This document shows, in pieces, positions 57,105 through 64,000 of a DNA stretch of 64,000 nt. The stretch's first letter is position 1. Every line of letters begins with the position of its first letter. Location: contig JAUNIB010000006.1 of NCBI GenBank assembly GCA_030523645.1, positions 1 through 64,000 of the forward strand. The letters are read 5' to 3'. The position numbers were made by a program, and so were the translations under genes. The notes below the pieces were generated by a model that was not told the origin of the DNA, did no database searches, and was given only the letters and a program-made list of their open reading frames with translations. This DNA is from Selenomonadaceae bacterium (GTDB lineage: Bacteria > Bacillota > Negativicutes > Selenomonadales > Selenomonadaceae).

Positions 57105-57374
57105 TTATTTGATAAACTTCTCCAACCTACCAATAACGTGATTTTTAATATCCTCACGCAAAGAGTAATGCATCCATTTCCCTTCCTTACGAAAATTTAC
57201 TAATTCTGCGTCTACAAGAATTTTCATATGATGCGATAATGTTGGCTGTGCTATATTTAACTCCTCTAGAAGTATACAGGCGCATTTTTCACCATTTTGC
57301 AGCGATTCTAAAATCTGCAATCTATTTGCGTCTGCTAAAGCTTTAAAGAGTCTTATTTCTTTCCTATAGGTCAT
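57105..57374 (-). CDS. ArsR/SmtB-family metal-responsive repressor
   Basis: 89 residues, winged helix. FKALADANRLQILESL start, recognition helix QPTLSHHMKILVDAELV, wing RKEGKWMHYSL. The sensor pair CAC (Cys31, Cys33) lies at the alpha3 site, as in thiol-binding arsenic or cadmium sensors. ATG 57374 follows GAGGTG by 6 nt. It probably represses itself and the permease. Confidence 0.9.
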   Translation of the reverse strand: MTYRKEIRLFKALADANRLQILESLQNGEKCACILLEELNIAQPTLSHHMKILVDAELVNFRKEGKWMHYSLREDIKNHVIGRLEKFIK

Positions 57375-57395
57375 ATCTCTCACCTCTTGATATTA

Positions 57396-57430
57396 ATTAT
57401 AGGCCATATATTGATATTTGTAAATATATG
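57396..57430 (-). promoter_or_regulatory. ArsR promoter with overlapping operator
   Basis: On the minus strand TTTACA (57419-57424), a 17-bp spacer and TATAAT (57396-57401). A 26-bp inverted repeat with arms CATATAT (57405-57411) and ATATATG (57424-57430) covers the spacer and -35, the usual place for an ArsR operator. Confidence 0.75.
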
Positions 57431-57809
57431 AATTCGGCAAGTTAGGCAAAACTTCTTGTTTTTTACGTTAACCTTCACAGTCAGTGTTAGCAAAAACTCC
57501 CTCACCACAATTTATGATGAAGGAGTTCGAACATCGTTCTTTTTTTGGTAGATTGTAAAATGAAATTGAATAAATAAAAAGACTCACAGCGAATCTTTTG
57601 AAAATCACTAACTAAACGATATTGGAACCGTCCCTGCTGACACACGGCAGCCTATCAGCACCGGGATTACTATCCCACTGTGTTCAGATTTTTGGAGAAA
57701 TATCTGAGAAAATGAAATTTAAGATGTTGAATAAGATTGAGCTGAAAGAGACCGGGTTCCGCTGGCGCATTACGGTTTACAAGTATACAGTATTTGTTGA
57801 GGTTTTGTA
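57431..57809. other. AT-rich gap right of the ArsR gene
   Basis: No supported gene. A hairpin AACTCC...GGAGTT with inner pairs (57495-57527) is followed on the minus strand by TTTTTGC and could end minus-strand transcripts. The island-flanking repeat's right copy is at 57625. Confidence 0.45.
57625..57642 (+). repeat. Island-flanking direct repeat, right copy
   Basis: GAACCGTCCCTGCTGACA, 17 of 18 bases equal to the left copy at 55783-55800 and in the same orientation. The pair brackets the ArsR-ArsP genes. Confidence 0.6.
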
Positions 57810-57838
57810 TTGTATTTAGGCTAACCGTGTTGTATAAT
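57810..57838 (+). promoter_or_regulatory. Promoter of the permease-asparaginase cluster
   Basis: TTGTAT (57810-57815), a 17-bp spacer and TATAAT (57833-57838). Predicted start near 57845, giving a leader of about 95 nt. Confidence 0.75.
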
Positions 57839-57840
57839 TC

Positions 57841-57928
57841 GCCCCATGAGATGAGCTTCTCGTTAGGGAGTCCCGTTCAACGATGAACACTTAATGTGCA
57901 CCGCTGTCCGAGGCTTTTATTTTTTTAG
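57841..57928 (+). ncRNA. Compact structured leader, unassigned (candidate riboswitch)
   Basis: In under 90 nt the leader can form GAGA/TCTC (57849-57862), GGG-agt-CCC, GTTCA-acga-TGAAC (57875-57888) and CAC-ttaat-GTG. An outer stem AGC-tt-CTCG (57855-57863) pairs with CGAG-GCT (57909-57915). A T-rich run follows at once, so closing the outer stem would make a terminator. TTAGGGAGTCCCG and GCTGTCCGAG loosely recall the guanidine-I (ykkC) core, but I cannot fit it to any known class. Confidence 0.5.
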
Positions 57929-57940
57929 GAGGGATTTGTT

Positions 57941-59206
57941 ATGTTATTCGCTCAAGGAATCATGATCCTGACCTTGCTTCTTATGGTCACGGGTCGCACA
58001 CCTATTTACCTCACGGCTATTACAGGCTCGTTTTTGGCTGCAGTAGCTGCCGGCTTTCCTCTGGCAGGTAAGGCCGATGTCACCATTCAGAAGCTGGTCA
58101 ACGGCGGTCTGAATTCCGTCATCGCCGATATGACCGGTGTTCTCATGCTCATCGGTATCATGCAGGCTACCGGCTTCCTTGATGTCATCATCAAGAAGAT
58201 TATGGAAGTCGGCTCCAAGCTGGGCGGCGCTCCCGGTATCACCGCTGCCGGCTCTCTGGTCGCCGGTATCATCGGCGCTCTCACCGGCTTCACCCAGCCG
58301 GCAGTCACCGCACCCATCACCGGTCCGGCTGCTACCAAGCTGGGTATGGACCCGCATAAGACTGCAGGTCTTGCCGCTCATGCCGGTCACTTCGGCAACT
58401 TCGCCGGTTTCACTCATCCTACTCAGGTCGCTGTTATCGCTACCGCAGCTATCGGCTTCGGCGTTATCAATGTTGTCGGTGCCATCACCGGTATCTCCAT
58501 CATCCTGTTCAGCTACTATCGTCTCTCCAAGGAGATGAAGGGCAAGGAAATTTCCGCTGAGCAGATGGCAGAGCTGAAGAAGACTCTCGAAAGTGAGAGC
58601 GATATTTCCTTCGGCAAGGCTGTTATCCCCTTCGCCTGCTTCATTCTCGGCTTCGTTCTCGGCTATCCGGTATTCGTCGTCGGTGTCCTCTGCGCTATCG
58701 CTACCATGATTCTCGGCAAGAGCCAGCTGGCTGAAGGCGAGTCCGCTATGATGAAGGGCGTAGAGAAGATTGCTACTCCGCTGGTTGCTACAGTCGGCTT
58801 CCTCTTCATGAGCGGCGTTATGAACAAAATCGGTCTGGTAAAGACTATTGCTGATGCTCTCGGCCCTGTCGTTGTAGCTGCTCCTATTGTAATGATGACG
58901 GTTGTTTCCAGTATCGCCGGCTTCCTCACCCAGTCCAATGCTGCCGCTGCAGCTATCGTTGTACCGTTCCTGCAGGTCGTCCTGAGCCTTGGTGCCGACC
59001 CGCTGACTGCTGCTATTGCCGCTGCCGGTTCCTCCGCTGTATGGCAGTACTACCTCACCGGCGGCCCGGTTGCTGCTCTCTCTACGGCGGTTGCTGTTGT
59101 ACCGGGTGCCGAGCTGAAGAAGGCAAATGCTTTCCAGCGTCCGGCTATGGTCTTCGGCTTCCTGGTTCTGTGCTGCTGCGTTGCTGTTGTTAATATGTTT
59201 GCCTAA
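57941..59206 (+). CDS. Ion-transporter-superfamily-like permease, substrate unknown
   Basis: 421 residues with 10-12 hydrophobic segments. Glycine/proline-rich re-entrant-like blocks, GALTGFTQPAVTAPITGPAA in the first half and SSIAGFLTQSNAAAAAIVVP in the second, suggest an inverted repeat as in GntP/citrate-type carriers. AGGAGGG precedes the ATG. As first gene before asparaginase, amidohydrolase and flavoprotein genes, it likely imports the amino-acid-like substrate (inference). Confidence 0.6.
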   Translation: MLFAQGIMILTLLLMVTGRTPIYLTAITGSFLAAVAAGFPLAGKADVTIQKLVNGGLNSVIADMTGVLMLIGIMQATGFLDVIIKKIMEVGSKLGGAPGITAAGSLVAGIIGALTGFTQPAVTAPITGPAATKLGMDPHKTAGLAAHAGHFGNFAGFTHPTQVAVIATAAIGFGVINVVGAITGISIILFSYYRLSKEMKGKEISAEQMAELKKTLESESDISFGKAVIPFACFILGFVLGYPVFVVGVLCAIATMILGKSQLAEGESAMMKGVEKIATPLVATVGFLFMSGVMNKIGLVKTIADALGPVVVAAPIVMMTVVSSIAGFLTQSNAAAAAIVVPFLQVVLSLGADPLTAAIAAAGSSAVWQYYLTGGPVAALSTAVAVVPGAELKKANAFQRPAMVFGFLVLCCCVAVVNMFA

Positions 59207-59216
59207 GCGACAGATA

Positions 59217-59246
59217 TTGCCAGTTTGAAAAATCTCATATTATAAT
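59217..59246 (+). promoter_or_regulatory. Internal promoter before the asparaginase gene
   Basis: TTGCCA (59217-59222), an 18-bp spacer and TATAAT (59241-59246). A leader hairpin follows: GCTA with TAGC and CGGTCA (59262-59267) with TGACCG (59282-59287). Confidence 0.6.
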
Positions 59247-59330
59247 GAAAGAAATGCTAGACGGTCAGGACATTTTTGTTGTGACCGCTTAGCTATGTAT
59301 AGGAATGTCTTCTGAAAGGGAGGATTTGCT

Positions 59331-60305
59331 ATGAAAACTGTAGTTGTAATTGCTACCGGCGGCACCATTGCCATGAAATATGATGAGGCTACCGGCGGTC
59401 TTGTACCGGCTGTAAGCGGTGATGACCTCGTATCTGCCGTACCGGCTCTGAAGGATGTGGCAAAGGTCGAGGTCGTGGAGTATTCCAATGTACCCAGCGG
59501 TCATATCACTCCGAAGATGATGCTGGAGATCTCCCGTCTGGCTGATAAACACTGCGAGCGGGAGGAGGTAGCCGGTGTCGTCATCACCCACGGTACCGAT
59601 ACTCAGGAGGAGACCTGCTATCTGGTTGGTCTGACCTGCAAGACAGATAAACCTATCGTTACCACCGGCGCTATGCGCGGTGCTTCCGCTACCGGTCCGG
59701 ACGGTGCAGCCAATATTCTGGCAGCGGTCATGACTGCTGCCTGCCCGGATGCGGTAGGCAAGGGCGCTCTGCTGGTGCTGAACGATGAAATTCATGCGGC
59801 GGCAGAAGTAACAAAGACTCATGCTACCTCCTGTTCTACCTTTGCTTCTCCGGCCTGGGGGCCTATCGGTCATGTTTACTTCGACCGGGTTGTTATTCGC
59901 CGCCAGCCGCTGAATCTGCAGAAGATTCAGCCGGAGGAGCTGTGTGAGGATGTTTATCTGCTGAAGGCATATGCCGGTATGGACACCTATCTCTTTGAGT
60001 GTCTGGCAAACAAGCCCTGCAAAGGTCTTGTCGTCGAGGTCTTCGGCTGCGGCAATATGCCCCTGCCGGTAAAGGCCGGTATCGAGCTGGTACGGAGCAA
60101 GGGGATTCCCGTTGTCCTGACTACCCGCGCTCATGCAGGACGCGTGGTCAAGGCTTACAGCTATGATGGCAGCGCCGCGTCCCTGAATCATGCGGATATC
60201 ATTATGGCCGGTGAGCTGACCGGTCAGAAGGCTCGTATTAAGCTGATGGTGGCTCTTGGCGTTACTCAGGATGTTGCAGAGCTGCGGAAGTATTTTGATA
60301 ATTGA
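59331..60305 (+). CDS. Asparaginase-family amidohydrolase
   Basis: 324 residues. Both catalytic threonine blocks are present: VVIATGGTIAM and VVITHGTDTQEETCYLVG. Hydrolyses asparagine (or a related amide) to aspartate and ammonia. I see no signal peptide, so it is cytoplasmic. GGGAGG lies before the ATG. Its own promoter and the flanking genes suggest a role in amide or amino-acid catabolism. Confidence 0.93.
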   Translation: MKTVVVIATGGTIAMKYDEATGGLVPAVSGDDLVSAVPALKDVAKVEVVEYSNVPSGHITPKMMLEISRLADKHCEREEVAGVVITHGTDTQEETCYLVGLTCKTDKPIVTTGAMRGASATGPDGAANILAAVMTAACPDAVGKGALLVLNDEIHAAAEVTKTHATSCSTFASPAWGPIGHVYFDRVVIRRQPLNLQKIQPEELCEDVYLLKAYAGMDTYLFECLANKPCKGLVVEVFGCGNMPLPVKAGIELVRSKGIPVVLTTRAHAGRVVKAYSYDGSAASLNHADIIMAGELTGQKARIKLMVALGVTQDVAELRKYFDN

Positions 60306-60329
60306 GATAAGGGTTTTAATTCTGACTCA

Positions 60330-60470
60330 GCTTGGAATATAGTCTGACGAAAACGCGCTCTTGCTCGGTAATCAACATAACGGTACTAGGTTCAGACTGC
60401 GTATGCTTACTTGTCTATCACCAAGTACCGATGTTGATTAACGGTTTTCTTGCAGACTATATTCTCAAGC
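60330..60470. repeat. Long imperfect inverted repeat (141-bp hairpin)
   Basis: Left arm 60330-60391 and right arm 60420-60470 pair over GCTTG, GAATATAGTCTG, GAAAAC, TAATCAACAT and CGGTACT-GGT, with a 28-nt loop. It lies between the asparaginase and M20 genes and looks like a MITE-like element or a processing hairpin. Confidence 0.8.
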
Positions 60471-60492
60471 ATCTAATTAAAGAAGGCATACT

Positions 60493-61740
60493 ATGATGAA
60501 AAGGGCAGAGGTGCGGCAGCTGCAGGCATGGCTTGACGGCGTTGACCGCTTTAATGCCACTCCGGGGGAAGGAACTACCAGAGGTGTATATACACCAGAG
60601 GATGTGGCCGCCCGGGATTATGTGAAAAAAGAGATGGAGCAGCTGGGGCTGACGGTGAGTCAGGATCCTATGGGAAATCTCTTCGGTGAACTGCCCGGTA
60701 CCGACCCAGAGCTGGCCCCGGTGTGGACCGGCTCTCATATTGACACGGTACCCAACGGCGGCAAGTTCGATGGCCTGGCCGGTGTCTTTGCCGGTATGGA
60801 AGCTCTCCGGCTCATCAAGGAGAGCGGGCTGCCTCACCGCCGGACTCTCAGCGTGAATGTTTACAGCGGTGAAGAAATGAGCCGCTTCGGTATCTGCTGT
60901 ATCGGCAGCCGGGCCTTGACAGGCAGACTTAAGGCAGAAGATTTGCAGGAGCGCCGTTCCCCGGAAGGGCAGAGCATTTACGATGCCATTAAGGACTGCG
61001 GCTATGAGGTGGACAGCTTTGACGAGGCGTATCCTCATAAAAAGGAAATCTATGCTTCGCTGGAGCTGCACATAGAGCAGAACAGCAAGCTGGAAAAGGC
61101 GGGGCTGCCGCTGGGTATCGTCACCGGTATCTGCGCTCCCACCAATCTCAGTGTAGTGGTAAAGGGCGTGCAGACCCATGCCGGCGGTACCAGCATGGCT
61201 GACCGGCGGGATGCCTTCATGGCAGCAGCCGAGATGGCTGCGGAGCTGGAGCGGCTGGCCAGAGAGTCAAAGAGCGCCTACATTACCGGCACCGTAGGCC
61301 ATGTTGAGGTACTGCCCAATGCAGCAAATGTCATCCCCGGCGAGGTGCGGTTCACAGTAGATATCCGCTCCGTCAGTGCCGAGGACAAGGACGAACTGTA
61401 TCAGGCACTGCGGAAAGCATATGATAATATCGCAAGCCGACGGGGTGTCAGCGTAGAGATTACCCTGCTGAACCACGACAAGCCCTTGTTGTGTGATGAG
61501 GCAATCTGCAGGCTGCTCCGGGAAAAGGCAGCTGCGCTGGCTGTGCCCTGTATGGATATTGTCAGCGGCCCCTATCACGACAGTCTGTTGCTGGGTGACC
61601 TGACGAAGGTGGGTATGCTTTTCGTTCCCAGCCGGGACGGAATCAGTCACGACCGCAATGAATGGACGGACACTGCGGATATTGCCCGAGGGACTGATGT
61701 ATTGGCAGAGACTATGCTGGCGCTGGCTAATGAATTATGA
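60493..61740 (+). CDS. M20-family amidohydrolase (N-carbamoyl-L-amino acid hydrolase/hydantoinase type)
   Basis: 415 residues. Metal and fold signatures: GSHIDTVPNGGKFDGLAGV, EEMSRFGICCIGSRAL, LHIEQNSKLE, QTHAGGTSMADRRDAF and the C-terminal YHDSLLLG...FVPSRDGISH. This set matches HyuC, allantoate and ureidoglycolate amidohydrolases, which open N-carbamoyl or amide bonds. The usual HIEQG reads HIEQN. Two ATGs in a row; GAAGG lies 6 nt upstream of the first. Confidence 0.88.
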   Translation: MMKRAEVRQLQAWLDGVDRFNATPGEGTTRGVYTPEDVAARDYVKKEMEQLGLTVSQDPMGNLFGELPGTDPELAPVWTGSHIDTVPNGGKFDGLAGVFAGMEALRLIKESGLPHRRTLSVNVYSGEEMSRFGICCIGSRALTGRLKAEDLQERRSPEGQSIYDAIKDCGYEVDSFDEAYPHKKEIYASLELHIEQNSKLEKAGLPLGIVTGICAPTNLSVVVKGVQTHAGGTSMADRRDAFMAAAEMAAELERLARESKSAYITGTVGHVEVLPNAANVIPGEVRFTVDIRSVSAEDKDELYQALRKAYDNIASRRGVSVEITLLNHDKPLLCDEAICRLLREKAAALAVPCMDIVSGPYHDSLLLGDLTKVGMLFVPSRDGISHDRNEWTDTADIARGTDVLAETMLALANEL

Positions 61741-61779
61741 TATAGTTGAAGTATAGTAGAATTTAAGGAGGAAATTTCG

Positions 61780-62943
61780 ATGGATAAGGTAAAAATTGGT
61801 CTGATTGGCGGCGGTATCTCCGGTACTGCTCTGGCTTATTATCTCAGCCTGTACGAAGAAGCTGAAATCAGCCTTTTTGAGAAGGATCGCATCGGCTGCG
61901 GCACCACGGCAAAGTCCGCCGGTACTGTCTGCCTCTTTGATGACTCTCTGAACAATCGTTACTGGGATGTCCGTCTTTACGGCTTCGAGACCTACATGAA
62001 GATGGAGCAGGAGAAGCCCGGCTCCACCGGCTTTGACAAGACCGGTACCCTGAACTGTGCCACCTCCCCCGAGGTAGAGCGCCGCATTAAGACCGGTATT
62101 GCGCTCACCAAGGCTGCCGGCTATGCCGGTGAGTACATCACCGACAAGGACCGTATCAAGCAGATTCTCCCCTGCATCAATCCGGATGCTATTCTCGGTG
62201 CCGGCTATACCGCAGATGACGGTTACTTCGACGGCACCATGATTTCCAACAACTTCGCTGCCAAGGCTGAGGCCAACGGTGCAAAGCTCTACAAGGGCGT
62301 TGAAGTTACCAAGGTAGTAGTAGAGAACGGCGAGGCAAAGGCTCTCGTCACCAGCGACGGCGAGACCCGTGCCTTCGATGTCATCGTAGACTGCACCGGT
62401 CCCTGGAGCCGCTTCACCGGCGAGCTGGTAGGCCTCGATGTACCTATCTGGCACACCAAGGCTGAGGCATTCTTCCTCATTCCGCCCGAGAAGAAGCTGG
62501 ACTATGTATTCCCGGTACTGAAATTCCCCGCTTTCTATGCTCTCCGTGCCGGTGACAATGTATTCATCTGCAAGAGCCATCTTTCCATGGACCTTGACAA
62601 TCCCATGCACGCCGGTCAGTGGGATCCGGACAAGCTGCCGCAGGTTGGCGGTACCGATGACTACTTCATCGAATTCCTCTTTGACCAGATGGATACCAAT
62701 CTGCCGGGTCTTGCCGACAGCGGCCTGAATTCCTCCTGGCTGTCTTATCGTGCCGAGACTCGCGACTTCCTGCCCATCATCGGCGATTCTCCGGTGAAGA
62801 ACTACCTGCTGGCTACCGGCTACGGCGGAAACGGCATTATCGAGGCTCCGGCTGTCAGCCGTGACCTTGCCAAGTACATCATGCGCGGCGAGAGCACTTT
62901 GCTGCTTGAGGAGTGGGCTTTCTCCCGTCTGTGGAAGAAGTAA
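61780..62943 (+). CDS. DAO-family FAD-dependent amino acid oxidoreductase
   Basis: 387 residues. Rossmann FAD loop GLIGGGISGTALAYYL, then FEKDRIGCGTTAKSAG, and C-terminal DFLPIIGDSPVKNYLLATGYGGNGI typical of glycine/sarcosine/D-amino acid oxidoreductases. With etfB and etfA directly behind it, it probably passes electrons to ETF, not to oxygen. The substrate is undetermined. AAGGAGG precedes the ATG. Confidence 0.85.
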   Translation: MDKVKIGLIGGGISGTALAYYLSLYEEAEISLFEKDRIGCGTTAKSAGTVCLFDDSLNNRYWDVRLYGFETYMKMEQEKPGSTGFDKTGTLNCATSPEVERRIKTGIALTKAAGYAGEYITDKDRIKQILPCINPDAILGAGYTADDGYFDGTMISNNFAAKAEANGAKLYKGVEVTKVVVENGEAKALVTSDGETRAFDVIVDCTGPWSRFTGELVGLDVPIWHTKAEAFFLIPPEKKLDYVFPVLKFPAFYALRAGDNVFICKSHLSMDLDNPMHAGQWDPDKLPQVGGTDDYFIEFLFDQMDTNLPGLADSGLNSSWLSYRAETRDFLPIIGDSPVKNYLLATGYGGNGIIEAPAVSRDLAKYIMRGESTLLLEEWAFSRLWKK

Positions 62944-62976
62944 TCCTCTAAATAACTGAGCAAAGGAAGCCTTTTA

Positions 62977-63759
62977 ATGAAAATCGCGGTTTGTGTAAAA
63001 CATGTTCCCGTAGACGGCAATGTGGAGGTAGACCCTCAGACTCATCGCCTCATCAGGGAAAATTCTGCCAGTGATATTAACCCCTGTGACCTGAATGCCA
63101 TGGAGCTGGCTCTGCAGCTGAAGAAATCGGCGGGCGCGGAAGTGGATGTATTCACCATGGGGGCTGAGCTGGCCAACAGCTCATTGAAAAAATGTCTGGC
63201 TCTCGGTGCGGACAACGCCTACCTTATCTCTGACCGGAAGTTTGCCGGCAGCGATACTGTCGGTACCGCCCGGGTACTGGCCGGAGGCATAGCGAAGACC
63301 GGTCAGTACGATGTGATATTTACCGGAGCCGAGTCCTCCGACGGAGCCACCGGACAGGTCGGCCCCATGCTGGCGCAGGCTCTCGGGATGCCCTCTGTGG
63401 CTGAGGCCATGGAAGCATCTCTCATGGAGGACGGTCGTCTGGCTGTAAGGAAGAAGCTGTCCGACGGCAGTATGCGGCTGGCGGTAAAGCTGCCCTGCCT
63501 CCTGACTGTACCCTTCGGCTGCAATGAGCCGGAGCGGCCTACTCTCCGGGCACAGATGAAGGCCAACAAGCGGGATATCCCCGTCCTCGACCAGAGTGTC
63601 CTGCAGCTTGATGAAAGCGGTATCGGCATGGATGCGGCTCTCTCAGTCGTTACTTCCCTTGCCTCCGGCAAGGCGAAGAAGACAGCGGAACGCTTGACAG
63701 GTACGCCTGCGGAATTGGCAGCGCAGCTTACCGGGCTTATCGGGCAGAGGAGGGGCTGA
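62977..63759 (+). CDS. etfB: Electron transfer flavoprotein beta subunit
   Basis: 260 residues. MKIAVCVKHVPVDGNVEVDP start, DINPCDLNAMELALQLK, and IFTGAESSDGATGQVGPMLAQ. Binds the structural nucleotide and docks the dehydrogenase. It precedes etfA by 1 nt between stop and start. Confidence 0.93.
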   Translation: MKIAVCVKHVPVDGNVEVDPQTHRLIRENSASDINPCDLNAMELALQLKKSAGAEVDVFTMGAELANSSLKKCLALGADNAYLISDRKFAGSDTVGTARVLAGGIAKTGQYDVIFTGAESSDGATGQVGPMLAQALGMPSVAEAMEASLMEDGRLAVRKKLSDGSMRLAVKLPCLLTVPFGCNEPERPTLRAQMKANKRDIPVLDQSVLQLDESGIGMDAALSVVTSLASGKAKKTAERLTGTPAELAAQLTGLIGQRRG

Positions 63760-63760
63760 C

Positions 63761-64000
63761 ATGCTGGCAATATATGCGGAAATCACCCATCATGGTCTGG
63801 AGCCGGCTACCGCAGAGCTGGTGACTGCCGTGAAGGGGCTCGGAACCAATGATGAAATCGTCCTGCTGGCAGCCGGCGATAAGGCGGAATCCTATCTGCC
63901 TGAGCTGAGCCTGCAGGGTGTAGACAAGATTTATCTTACGGAGCTCAGCGGCATCTCCTATGTCCAGAGCGACCTGCTGGCCAAGGCGATAGCAGCTCAG
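63761..64000 (+). CDS. etfA: Electron transfer flavoprotein alpha subunit, N-terminal part
   Basis: 80 codons are visible before the window ends: MLAIYAEITHHGLEPATAEL onward, with VLLAAGDKAESYLPELSLQGVDKIYL (in two blocks). This is the N-terminal domain of ETF alpha; the FAD-binding C-terminal half lies outside. Start ATG 63761 follows AGAGGAGGGG. Confidence 0.88.
   Translation, partial: MLAIYAEITHHGLEPATAELVTAVKGLGTNDEIVLLAAGDKAESYLPELSLQGVDKIYLTELSGISYVQSDLLAKAIAAQ

Noticed and set aside
57622-57819. 65-codon open frame in the gap before the permease
   Set aside because: It starts inside the flanking repeat, lacks a ribosome-binding site, overlaps the permease promoter and shows no family resemblance.

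Overview
The window comes from a Gram-negative (diderm) member of the Firmicutes, most likely class Negativicutes and close to Selenomonadaceae. Two things point there. The ribosomal gene order, the strong GGAGG ribosome-binding sites and the frequent TTG/GTG starts are Firmicute-like. Yet a nearly complete lipopolysaccharide (LPS) synthesis and export cluster is present. No rRNA, tRNA or CRISPR was found. Genus-level assignment is inference.

Layout. 1-3.5 kb: a repeat-rich left edge, a sodium/alanine symporter on the minus strand and an HD-GYP c-di-GMP phosphodiesterase. 3.5-20.2 kb: the envelope cluster lpxC-fabZ-lpxA-lpxI-lpxB-msbA-[waaA-lpxK fusion]-kdsB-kdsA-kdsD-kdsC-lpxL-lptC-lptA-lptB-lptF, all on the plus strand, which builds Kdo2-lipid A, flips it and supplies most of the Lpt bridge. 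lpxD, lptD and a second lptF/G gene are not in the window. 20.2-26.7 kb: a DUF3084 coiled-coil protein, a YqgF/RuvC-fold protein, a TrpXYZ-like ABC importer and a GGDEF-EAL protein. 26.7-28.1 kb: a minus-strand secreted lipase-like protein that has lost the usual nucleophile.

28.5-47.9 kb: the str, S10, spc and alpha ribosomal operons, from an L7Ae-like protein through fusA, tuf, rpsJ, secY, adk, infA and rpoA to rplQ, ending in a strong terminator. 47.9-55.6 kb: a secreted DUF3089 hydrolase, a thiamine leader with thiW-thiM, recA-recX separated by a palindromic repeat element, a flavodoxin/DUF3793 pair with Fur-box-like operators, and guaA. 55.6-57.6 kb: an AT-rich island with an ArsR repressor and an ArsP-type permease, bracketed by two copies of an 18-bp sequence. 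57.8-64 kb: a catabolic cluster (permease, asparaginase, M20 amidohydrolase, DAO-type flavoprotein, ETF beta, start of ETF alpha) that begins with a compact structured leader I could not assign and carries a 141-bp long-arm hairpin inside it.

Most attractive for follow-up: the unassigned leader RNA at 57.84-57.92 kb and its amino-acid/amide catabolic cluster; the thrice-repeated promoter module with a 46-bp perfect palindrome in front of lpxC/fabZ; the WaaA-LpxK fusion; the divergent TPP-type leader; and the pseudo-lipase.
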